DNA of 20,353 nt. Source: CAYVZU01 sp964455935. GTDB taxonomy: Bacteria > Fibrobacterota > CAYVZU01. The translations under genes were made by a program, and so were the position numbers. This document shows, piece after piece, positions 7,537 through 14,227 of the stretch. The DNA lies in assembly GCA_964455935.1 (NCBI GenBank), contig CAYVZU010000067.1, forward strand, positions 1 through 20,353. Direction: 5' to 3'. Each line of letters begins with the position of its first letter. The first letter of the stretch is position 1. Below the pieces are notes generated by a model that searched no databases, had not been told where the DNA came from, and saw only the letters and a program-made list of their open reading frames with translations.

Positions 7537-8622
7537 CTATAGCACCATTTTTCGGGATTTCTGTTTTAGAATAAGCGTCTCCAGTCCCAAGGCCTTTGCC
7601 GTTGCGGAGCGGAGCGCATCCAGACCGGGCGATTCCGTGAAATCGTGCCCGGCCGCTACGGCCAACAGGTCCTCCCGCCGGCCCAGCGCATCGTGGTATT
7701 TAATTTCGCCCGTCACCACGGCATCTCACTCCCGGGGGGTTTCATGGATCAGGCCGCCCGCCGCGCCCGGAATCAGGGCCACGGTGCGGATCGGTTTCCG
7801 GGATCGATACCCCCAGACCTCGACATGGCGGGTCCGGAGCCGTGTCTTCAGGCTTTTGATCCAAGTCGATGCGACTGCGGGTTCGACAACTCTGGCTACC
7901 AGGCCGAATCCCAGCCGCTCGTTGCGGGTTTCCATTGGCACGACGTCGATCGCGGGTTCTTCATACGGGTGCGCCTGCCGCAAAGCGGCAATGGCCCGGG
8001 TTACCCGGTCGCCGGCCACGACCATCTCCAGACGGTCTTCCCCGGCTCTCTCGGTTTTGCCGACCCGTCCAACATAAGGATGAGCGCCCAATTGTGGAGT
8101 AAATGAACCTTCGCCGGCCGTGACAAATGCGCATCCCGCATAGGCGCCGATACGGCCCGCGCCGGCATCCGCCAGAGCGGCCCGAACTTTTTCGGCATAC
8201 CGATGGGGCACGAACGTAACGACCTTGCGATCCATAATACGCGTTGGAGCAAAAGACCTCTGTGCTTCAAGACCCAGCCGGCGGCATAATTCCCGGGCCA
8301 TTCCCCAAGGAAGCGCATCGAAATTGGTGTGCGCGCAATAGAGTGCGATTCCCGCGCGTATGAGCTGATAAATTCCCTTGTTGCGATGCGTCAGGACCAG
8401 AGACTCGGGCGCGCGGAGATAAAGGGGGTGATGCGTCACTAGCAGATCGAGCTTGCGGCATCCCGCTTCCGCCAATACCGCCTCACAGGGGTCCAGCGCA
8501 ATGCCTACACGACGCACTGTTGACTGGGGGTCGCCAATGAGCAGACCTGTTTTATCCCACGATTCCGCCAGTCCGGGCCGCAGGAGAGTATTCAGCCGTT
8601 CAACGGCTTCGTTCAGCAGCAT
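7537..8622 (-). pseudogene. Nif3-like dinuclear metal-centre protein, interrupted by an in-frame TGA
   Basis: A Nif3/YqfO-type protein with a central PII-like insertion (about residues 120-235). The N-terminal metal-ligand motifs are present: THHPLY (H64, H65) and HTNFDAL (D102). The reading frame runs to a TGA at 7726-7728 (codon 299), then continues in the same frame with DAVVTGEIKYHDAL and AAGHDFTE to a TAG at 7537. The last two metal ligands expected from the family (His and Glu of GHDFTE, about H326 and E330) lie after the TGA, so the 298-residue product would lack them. The segment between LIHE and DAVVTG is about one codon shorter than usual and contains a C6 run, pointing to mutation or assembly error. 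The start ATG at 8622 is behind AGGAGAGG. The family is a putative GTP-cyclohydrolase-I-like metal hydrolase of unclear substrate. Confidence 0.8.
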
Positions 8623-8835
8623 GATACCTCTCCTAAATCCGATCTATGCGAAAATTTTCGTAGCAAGGGCTGCAGGCGCCTGTCAGATACGGCCAATTGC
8701 AGGTCCGAGAACCCAAAGGCGTAGGCGTACTTGAAAAGTATGTCGAGGATGCGCGGACCGAGGACTGGCGTAGATGATGGGCACTTGTGAGCCGCGGTAG
8801 AAATGTTTGTGAATAGATCGGGTAAAGGCCCCAAA
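8623..8835. other. Gene-free interval between nif3 and the tRNA terminator
   Basis: No convincing gene is seen. Minus-strand frames are open but overlap the terminator and tRNA and have no family signature. The stretch contains two perfect palindromes, CGAAAATTTTCG (8649-8660) and CAGGCGCCTG (8673-8682). Its even composition suggests a dispersed repeat or structured RNA rather than random spacer, but I cannot identify it. Confidence 0.4.
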
Positions 8836-8870
8836 ACAAAAAGTGCACATCTCGTCCAAGATGTGCACTT
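8836..8870 (-). terminator. Intrinsic terminator of the tRNA transcript
   Basis: A perfect 12-bp stem (AAGTGCACATCT / AGATGTGCACTT, 8841-8870) with a 6-nt loop. Read on the minus strand it is followed by TTTTTGTTTT. This is about 105 nt past the tRNA 3' end and is the first terminator on that strand. Confidence 0.8.
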
Positions 8871-8975
8871 CTCGCAGCGGCGCCGAACGCCTTCGCAAAG
8901 CCGCCTTTTGAATTCGATCTGTATGTTGTCTTTAAAAACCCCGAGGTTCTTCAACAACTCCCCGTTCCTGAAATG

Positions 8976-9049
8976 TGGGCCCACAAGGATTTGAACCTTG
9001 GACAAACGGATTATGAGTCCGCTACTCTAACCAGCTGAGTTATGGGCCC
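8976..9049 (-). tRNA. tRNA with CAU anticodon (Ile2 or elongator Met)
   Basis: A 74-nt cloverleaf on the minus strand. The acceptor stem is GGGCCCA/TGGGCCC, the D arm ACTC...GAGT, the anticodon stem GCGGA/TCCGT with loop CTCATAA (anticodon CAT at 9013-9015), and the T arm CAAGG-TTCAAAT-CCTTG. The discriminator base is A and CCA is not encoded. It is not an initiator, since it lacks the C1-A72 mismatch and three G-C pairs in the anticodon stem. The CAU anticodon alone does not separate elongator Met from the lysidine-modified Ile2. Confidence 0.93.
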
Positions 9050-9073
9050 AAGGTCGCCCGAATTTTGGTCACT

Positions 9074-9102
9074 AAGATACAAAACAGCCCGCGATTGATC
9101 AA
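9074..9102 (-). promoter_or_regulatory. Sigma70-type promoter of the tRNA gene
   Basis: On the minus strand, -35 TTGATC (9097-9102) and -10 TATCTT (9074-9079) have a 17-nt spacer. The -10 box lies 24 nt before the mature tRNA 5' end, a usual leader length. Confidence 0.55.
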
Positions 9103-9135
9103 ATATTTCTGATGAAACGGGCCAAGGACTTGGGC

Positions 9136-9166
9136 TAAACCTAAATACCGCAGTTGAACCGTGGAT
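9136..9166. repeat. Second copy of the 3265-3440 element's end
   Basis: The 31 bases match 3266-3296 with a single C/T difference. The similarity stops right after GTGGAT, and no inverted partner is found in the next 100 bases, so this is a solo end. It lies about 75 bp downstream of the lipoprotein-STAS operon, a similar 3'-of-gene setting to the first copy. Confidence 0.75.
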
Positions 9167-9242
9167 GCAGAATTACAGGTTGTTTTCAAATCCAATTTAT
9201 TCTGCTATCCCGTCCAATCATTTCGGCTTTTCCCGACCGGGA

Positions 9243-9659
9243 TTAGTGTTCAAATGTAAGTTTGCTCACCTTCGAAAGTTCAAGCTGCACCGGACCGTTT
9301 GGCGTCTGCGCCATGATGGAGTCCTCAACCCAGATGAAGACCTGGCTGCGCCGGCCGTCCTTAAGTCGATAGCTCATCAGTTTGCTTCCGTCGCGCAACT
9401 CGATTTCGGTCAGGTAAAAGGTCCGGCCGTTTCGATTTCGCATTTCCCGGGCCGATATTTTAATCCAGTTGATCCGCTTCAGCGGAATCCACCGCTCGCT
9501 TTCCCCCTCCAAAACCAGAACCTGATGTCCTCCATTGGCAAGACGAATTTTCCCGAGAGCGGTTTGCAGGCTGCTCGAATCGACGGCAACGGCCTTTAGC
9601 CCGCCACAGCCGGCCAGGAGTCCCAAGCCGAGTACGGCTGCCATAACCCTTTTACGCAC
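9243..9659 (-). CDS. Small predicted lipoprotein of unknown function
   Basis: 138 residues. A basic N-terminus and hydrophobic segment lead to a canonical lipobox LAGC with Cys18, so it is predicted to be lipidated. The mature part is a mostly beta-strand pattern rich in charged residues with no family I recognise. The start is GTG at 9659, decided by AAGGAG 7 nt upstream; it overlaps the STAS gene by 8 nt. As the last of four tightly coupled genes it probably shares their process. An ATG at 9644 is an alternative start that would still keep the lipobox. Confidence 0.75.
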   Translation of the reverse strand: MRKRVMAAVLGLGLLAGCGGLKAVAVDSSSLQTALGKIRLANGGHQVLVLEGESERWIPLKRINWIKISAREMRNRNGRTFYLTEIELRDGSKLMSYRLKDGRRSQVFIWVEDSIMAQTPNGPVQLELSKVSKLTFEH

Positions 9660-9996
9660 TCAGGTGCTCCTTCTCGAATTCTTCCATGCTGGAATAGGTT
9701 TTGATCAGCTTGTCAAGACCCGCCAGTTCCACCACATTGCGAACATGCGGCTCCCGGATCACAAGGTAGACGGAGCCTTTGCGGTTGTCGGCTTCCGCAA
9801 GGGCATGAATGAAGATGCTGATTCCGGAGCTGTTGAGATAGGTCACCTCTTCCATATCCATACAGAAATGGATGTGCCCTTTACCCGCCAGCCGCGAGAT
9901 CTCGTCGGTAAGGCGGCGCGCCTCGACTTCGCTTTCGATGTCGCCCTCCACCTCCACAACCGCGAACTTTCCTCTCTCATGAATCTTGAATGTCAT
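9652..9996 (-). CDS. STAS-domain protein, anti-sigma-factor antagonist type
   Basis: 114 residues consisting almost entirely of one STAS domain (SpoIIAA/RsbV fold). The motif MEEVTYLNSSGISIFIHAL at 48-66 holds the usual phospho-accepting Ser (S56 or S57) followed by Gly. Family members bind a GHKL anti-sigma kinase in the unphosphorylated state, or act as adaptor domains in lipid or anion transport complexes. No kinase, phosphatase or sigma gene lies nearby, so the partner is unknown. The ATG overlaps the previous stop (ATGA) with GGAGAGGAAG just upstream. Its placement between two lipoprotein genes is unusual for a pure partner-switching protein. Confidence 0.85.
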   Translation of the reverse strand: MTFKIHERGKFAVVEVEGDIESEVEARRLTDEISRLAGKGHIHFCMDMEEVTYLNSSGISIFIHALAEADNRKGSVYLVIREPHVRNVVELAGLDKLIKTYSSMEEFEKEHLSA

Positions 9997-10199
9997 ACTT
10001 CCTCTCCTTCGGTATCAGGATCCGGAATCTCCCGTTCGAAAAACAATAAAATACTACCCAAAAGCTCGTTTGTTACGGTTCGGACCAGGGCCCAATTCTG
10101 ACCGGCCATTGTTTGGGCCGTCTTCTCGATCTCATCGACCACGCGCGACGGGCTGCGAATCATGCCGATTTTAATCTCTCTCTCGGCGTGCTCCCTCAT
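9993..10199 (-). CDS. 68-residue protein of unknown function
   Basis: A short, probably helical cytoplasmic protein with an acidic C-terminus. No family recognised. It is accepted as real because it starts 6 nt after the preceding stop and its own stop overlaps the STAS start as ATGA, a layout typical of translated coupled genes. It could be a small regulator or partner of the STAS protein; this is inference from position only. Confidence 0.6.
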   Translation of the reverse strand: MREHAEREIKIGMIRSPSRVVDEIEKTAQTMAGQNWALVRTVTNELLGSILLFFEREIPDPDTEGEEV

Positions 10200-10205
10200 G
10201 ATCGG

Positions 10206-10841
10206 TTACCAGTTGGCCTCTTTGGGCGCTGGTCCGCGGGTTTCAAGCGGCAACAAATCCAACAGGGCGGCCACGCCCTGTTCCAAGAGCTCCTGTTGAT
10301 CGGCGGGGTTGCGAACAACAGCGCGGCAAACCGATTCGGCCTGCCAAATCACCGAACGGCAAGCGGTCTGAAGCAGGGCTCCGCGCAATGTCATCTCGAT
10401 GCGCTGCTCGCGATTCAACAATCGGAGAAGTTCTCCCCGCTCGATCGAAATCTGGAAGAAATAGCCCGCGCCAAGATTTTTCCAGAATGCATCGGGCGCC
10501 TTGAAGGTTGTCGCGCTAAACCCCTCACGCAGAAAAGCGCCCAGTTCGGATTCCAATCCCGATTGCTTCATACCCTTTTCAACTTTCTTCCAACGGACAA
10601 GCCGCACACGCCTAAAACCCTTTTGGCCAATCAGTTTATTGAGCGAGCGAGGCGTTGGCTTGGCGACAACGGCCATGCCGCGCGCGTTCCATACGGGCAA
10701 AACGCAGAATCCAGCGACCGCCAGGTTATCGGGATCAAGCAACGCCGAGGAAGTAAGGACATGTTTTTCCACTTGAAATCGCTGCGCCGCGCAGCCCGCT
10801 GGTAAAACGCACGCAAAAAGAATAGCAAGCGTTCGAATCAT
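10206..10841 (-). CDS. Predicted lipoprotein, first gene of the STAS operon
   Basis: 211 residues from the ATG at 10841. The upstream in-frame Met at 10910 is rejected because the later start gives a clean signal peptide (MIRTLAILFACVLPAGC) with lipobox PAGC and Cys17. The mature protein has a central segment AGYFFQISIERGELL and a following strand pair ending in SVIWQAES, a pattern reminiscent of outer-membrane lipoproteins of the CsgG/PelC/GNA1162 kind, but similarity is too weak to name it. It ends 6 nt before the 68-residue gene. Likely periplasm-facing and membrane anchored. Confidence 0.75.
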   Translation of the reverse strand: MIRTLAILFACVLPAGCAAQRFQVEKHVLTSSALLDPDNLAVAGFCVLPVWNARGMAVVAKPTPRSLNKLIGQKGFRRVRLVRWKKVEKGMKQSGLESELGAFLREGFSATTFKAPDAFWKNLGAGYFFQISIERGELLRLLNREQRIEMTLRGALLQTACRSVIWQAESVCRAVVRNPADQQELLEQGVAALLDLLPLETRGPAPKEANW

Positions 10842-10993
10842 GATTGCAAAATACAACCACCATACTCTAAATTCAATGCGGCCGCGATGAATGGGTGCGG
10901 CAATTGCCAATTCACCATTAATAATCCATAATTCCCAATTCCAAATTTTCCGTCTCCCGGCAACCGCTGAGGAAATCGTGTATTTTTATCGCC

Positions 10994-11980
10994 ATGCTTT
11001 CGTTTTTGATTCGCCGCCTGCTGGTCATGATTCCCCTGTTGTTGGGGATGACGCTGGTGACGTTCTTTTTTGTTCAACTGGCCCCGGGCGACATTATGGC
11101 ACCCTACAAGTTCGATCCGCGCATCTCGCAAGAGACCGTGCGCCGCATCGAAGCCAAGCACCATTTTGACAAGCCGATTCTGGTGCAGTACGGCTACTGG
11201 CTCTGGAACCTGGTCCGTTTCGACCTGGGCTACAGCTTTACGAAAAAAGCGGAAGTCCGCGATGTGCTTAAGGCGCGCGTTTTCAATACGCTCATCCTCT
11301 CGCTGGCCTCGATCCTCCTCACATGGCTTCTGGCTGTCCCCCTTGGGATCTATTCGGCGGTACACCAGTACTCATGGGGCGACAGGATCTTCTCGTTTAT
11401 CGCATTCATCGGTATGTCTCTGCCAAGTTTCTTTCTGGCGCTTCTGCTGCTGTATGGTGTTTCGCTGGTCGGGGCCGTGCCTTTTCTGGGCAAGCTGCCC
11501 ATTGGCGGAATGATTTCCCCTGATTTCGACCAGATGGGATTCTGGTCCCGGCTTTTCGACATTGCCAAGCACCTGCTGGTCCCAGCTGTTGTTTTAGGAA
11601 CCGGCGCCGTCGCCGGCCTGCAGCGAATTACCCGCGGAAATTTATTGGAGGTTCTGCGAGCCCAATACGTGGTCACGGCCCGGGCCAAGGGCCTGCCCGA
11701 AAACAGGGTGATTTATCGCCACGCTCTGCGCAACGCAATCAATCCGCTTATCACTCTGCTTGGATACGAATTCTCGGCGCTTTTATCGGGGGCGGCCCTT
11801 ACCGAGATCATCTGCTCATGGCCCGGACTGGGATCGGTCATGCTTGAGGCTGTCCGCAGCCAGGACGTGTTCCTGGTCATGGGCAGCGTGATTATGGGCG
11901 GCGTTCTATTGATATTGGGAAATCTGCTTGCGGATGTTCTCCTGGCCCTAACGGATCCAAGGATCAGATATCAGAGCTGA
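10994..11980 (+). CDS. DppB/OppB-type ABC transporter permease
   Basis: 328 residues, an inner membrane permease for peptides, nickel or related solutes. The N-terminus FLIRRLLVMIPLLLGMTLVTF is the standard first membrane segment of this family, followed by PGD and a large periplasmic loop. The binding-protein-dependent permease domain covers about 95-320, and the EAA-like cytoplasmic loop is seen at ARAKGLPENRVIYRHALRNA. The expected partners (DppC permease, ATPases, binding protein) are not next to it: the next gene is convergent. It either works with subunits encoded elsewhere or is a rearrangement remnant. No good Shine-Dalgarno is seen. Confidence 0.92.
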   Translation: MLSFLIRRLLVMIPLLLGMTLVTFFFVQLAPGDIMAPYKFDPRISQETVRRIEAKHHFDKPILVQYGYWLWNLVRFDLGYSFTKKAEVRDVLKARVFNTLILSLASILLTWLLAVPLGIYSAVHQYSWGDRIFSFIAFIGMSLPSFFLALLLLYGVSLVGAVPFLGKLPIGGMISPDFDQMGFWSRLFDIAKHLLVPAVVLGTGAVAGLQRITRGNLLEVLRAQYVVTARAKGLPENRVIYRHALRNAINPLITLLGYEFSALLSGAALTEIICSWPGLGSVMLEAVRSQDVFLVMGSVIMGGVLLILGNLLADVLLALTDPRIRYQS

Positions 11981-11994
11981 ACCGCTGGACCCCT

Positions 11995-12924
11995 TTAAGC
12001 TTTGCGCTTCTTTCCTTTGCGAATCACCAGATCGGGATTGGAAATGGTCACAACGCTATTGGGCGGAACGGAATGCGTAAGCCATACATTGCCGCCCACC
12101 ACGCTGCTGCGGCCGATCACCGTCTCGCCGCCCAGGATGGTGGCATTGCTGTACACCGTCACATTGTCCTCCAGCGTGGGATGGCGCTTGCCGCCCTTCA
12201 GGATTCGTCCCCGCTCGTCGCGCGGAAAACTCAGCGCACCCAATGTGACGCCCTGGTAGAGTTTAACATGCTCCCCGATTTCGGTGGTCTCGCCAATTAC
12301 AACTCCGGTCGCATGATCGATGAAGAAACTGCGGCCAATTGTCGCGCCGGGGTGAATGTCGATACCCGTCCGGCTGTGCGCCCGTTCGGACATCATGCGC
12401 GGAATCAGCGGAATCCCTTCCCGATACAGGATATGAGCCAGGCGGTATGTGGCAATGGCTTCGATGCACGGATAGCTCAGGATGATCTCGTCGAACGAAC
12501 GGGCCGCCGGATCGCCGTCAAAGGCCGCCCGAACATCGGACATCAGGTATTTGCGAATTTCCGGCAGGCTGTGGATCAACCGCGAAGCGGCCTGCTCCGC
12601 TTTCCGTTTGCATTCATCCACGGGCGCCGGTTTGCAGGTTTTGAATTTGCAGAGGTAGCGAAGGGCGCGGGCCCCTTGTTCGCTTAATTTCAGGAAAATA
12701 GAGTTCAGCCGGTCGCCTACGAAAAAGGGGATCTCGGCCCACGTCACATCCGCATCGCCGTATCCGGGAAAAACGATTTCGTAAAACTCGTCCAGAATCT
12801 CGTGGATCGCCTTGCGGCTTGGCAGGTTCTTGCCCTCGATGTGATTGATGCCGCCCCGGTCCCCGTAGGTCTTCACGGTCTTGTCGACAATCCTCTGGAT
12901 TTGCCGGACATTAAGTTTGCCCAT
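11995..12924 (-). CDS. cysE: Serine O-acetyltransferase
   Basis: 309 residues. Makes O-acetylserine from serine and acetyl-CoA, the first step of cysteine synthesis. The long N-terminal helical region (1-165) is typical of the extended bacterial form. The left-handed beta-helix starts near 185: GIDIHPGATIGRSFFIDHATG carries the catalytic Asp (D189) and His (H204), and VTLGALSFPRDERGRILKGGKRHPTLEDNV contains the substrate loop. The ATG at 12924 follows GGGAGAAG. It converges with the permease gene, 14 bp apart, with no clear terminator between. No cysK is seen in the window. Confidence 0.93.
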   Translation of the reverse strand: MGKLNVRQIQRIVDKTVKTYGDRGGINHIEGKNLPSRKAIHEILDEFYEIVFPGYGDADVTWAEIPFFVGDRLNSIFLKLSEQGARALRYLCKFKTCKPAPVDECKRKAEQAASRLIHSLPEIRKYLMSDVRAAFDGDPAARSFDEIILSYPCIEAIATYRLAHILYREGIPLIPRMMSERAHSRTGIDIHPGATIGRSFFIDHATGVVIGETTEIGEHVKLYQGVTLGALSFPRDERGRILKGGKRHPTLEDNVTVYSNATILGGETVIGRSSVVGGNVWLTHSVPPNSVVTISNPDLVIRKGKKRKA

Positions 12925-13061
12925 CGCTTCTCCCTATTGCTTGAAAAACCTCTAAGCCGGAAAAGTTTGGAGGATAACAGGTGGGATTTGGCAAACAACC
13001 TGAAATCCCGTCAATCTCAATAAGATCCTGTAAATCCTGTCAAAATTCTTTTCTCTCCGAA

Positions 13062-13880
13062 TCAGGAATGCTTCAGTGTCTCGTTCATGGCGCCCGTGCG
13101 ATAGCCCTGCAGATCCAGGGCGACAAACGTGTACCCGACGGCCTTCAGCCCTTCGCTGACCTGGCGTCGGATATCCGCATCCAGAAACTGTCCCATTTCC
13201 TCGATTCCGGTTTCGATGCGCGCCAAATCGCCGTGGTGCCGCACCCGCACCATTCGAAAACCAGCTTTTCTCAGAACATCCTCGGCTTGGTCAACCTGCG
13301 AAAGCTTGGCCGCGGTGATAGTTGCTCCGTATGGAAACCGGGAGGCCAGACAAGCCGCGGCCGGCTTGTCCCAGGTTGGGAGCCCCATGGCCTGGGATGC
13401 CTCACGGATCTCGGCCTTCGCGAATCCCGCCTGCCGGAGCGGACTGACCACGAAGAGCTCGGCCGCCGCCTGACCGCCGGGCCGATAATCCGTAAGATCG
13501 TCCTGGTTGGCGCCGTCCACCACTGCTGCCAGACCTTCTTCGTAGGCAATACGCTTTAGCTTGCTAAAGAGTTCCCGTTTGCAGTAATAGCACCGGTCCG
13601 GTGGATTGTCCCGGAATTCCGGAATGTCGAGCTCCTCCGAAATAATCTCGCGCTGTCGGATACCCTTTGACCGGCAAAACGCACGTGCCGACTCAAGCTC
13701 CCGTTCGGGGTAGGTCGAGGACCGGGCCGTGACCGCCAAAACACGCTCGCCCAGCACTTCGTGAGCAACGGCCAGCAGGAAAGTGCTGTCCACCCCGCCC
13801 GAAAAGGCCACCAAGACGCTATCCAAGTCGCGGAGATTTTCACGGAGATTGACCAGCTTTTTTTGTGTTTGTTCATTCAT
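13062..13880 (-). CDS. larE: LarE-type ATP-dependent sacrificial sulfur transferase
   Basis: 272 residues. LarE adenylates and sulfurates the pyridinium dicarboxylate precursor of the nickel-pincer cofactor of lactate racemase and related enzymes. The PP-loop SGGVDS is at 27-32. The sulfur-donor Cys is C177 in PAAACLASRFPYG. A CYYC motif at 97-100 is also present; some LarE proteins use three such cysteines to hold a [4Fe-4S] cluster, so this one may be of the recyclable cluster type rather than the single-Cys sacrificial type. No larA, larB or larC lies in the window. The ATG at 13880 has no strong Shine-Dalgarno. Confidence 0.9.
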   Translation of the reverse strand: MNEQTQKKLVNLRENLRDLDSVLVAFSGGVDSTFLLAVAHEVLGERVLAVTARSSTYPERELESARAFCRSKGIRQREIISEELDIPEFRDNPPDRCYYCKRELFSKLKRIAYEEGLAAVVDGANQDDLTDYRPGGQAAAELFVVSPLRQAGFAKAEIREASQAMGLPTWDKPAAACLASRFPYGATITAAKLSQVDQAEDVLRKAGFRMVRVRHHGDLARIETGIEEMGQFLDADIRRQVSEGLKAVGYTFVALDLQGYRTGAMNETLKHS

Positions 13881-14012
13881 AGGAATTTAAAATACTTTCG
13901 TGTGCCGTTCACCGGCACCGTTTTCCGTTAAAAACCAGGACTCTGAGCGGGGAAGCCTTTTGTGGATATCCATTCCAGAAAATTCTAATTTGTAAGTAAG
14001 TACGTAGGTTCG

Positions 14013-14149
14013 CATGAAACCACAGAGGGAAATCCGAGGTGAGGATGAGAGCACAGAGGGAAATCTTCTGGCGCGCACCGCGCTGGAAAAAGACCTTTCC
14101 CCTCTCGGCGTTCTCTTCTTCGACCTCGGTGTTGCTCTGTGGTTTCATG
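14013..14149. repeat. 137-bp inverted-repeat element upstream of the large lipoprotein
   Basis: The ends CATGAAACCACAGAG and CTCTGTGGTTTCATG are a perfect 15-bp inverted repeat. Pairing continues imperfectly inward (CCGAGGT, GAGA, GGGAAA blocks) to a GC-rich centre near GCGCGCACCGCGC. It looks like a MITE-like palindrome. Part of it is open in the frame of the next gene, but that is coincidental. The rest of the interval 13881-14227 shows only a 6-bp hairpin at 13902-13918 and no gene. Confidence 0.7.
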
Positions 14150-14215
14150 GTTCTTTCGAGAAACGTGAGCAGTTCCATTTGTAATTATGTCCGAATTGCC
14201 ACCAACGAAATTAAA

Positions 14216-14222
14216 AAAGGAG
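14216..14222 (+). promoter_or_regulatory. Ribosome binding site deciding a GTG start
   Basis: AAAAGGAG-like sequence ends at 14222, 5 nt before a GTG codon at 14228. The product of that start has a lipoprotein signal at its N-terminus, whereas the longer upstream frame would run through the palindromic repeat. Confidence 0.75.
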
Positions 14223-14227
14223 TTATC

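Noticed and set aside
7700..7728. Selenocysteine recoding of the TGA in nif3
   Set aside because: A 6-bp stem (CGTGGT/ACCACG) does follow the TGA, but it lacks a SECIS-like apical loop and lies in conserved coding sequence; Sec is not known in this family and the residue position is not a ligand.
8613..9005. Minus-strand open frame of 130 codons
   Set aside because: It overlaps the tRNA 3' part, the terminator stem and the nif3 start, and has no recognisable domain.
11981..11994. Terminator between the permease and cysE
   Set aside because: The 14-bp convergent gap has no stable hairpin with a T-run.
13902..13918. Small hairpin GTGCCG-N5-CGGCAC upstream of larE
   Set aside because: Only 6 bp, no T-run and no recognised riboswitch; it can occur by chance.
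14039..14227. N-terminal extension of the large lipoprotein
   Set aside because: It is a translation of the palindromic repeat. A good Shine-Dalgarno and a lipoprotein signal mark the GTG at 14228.
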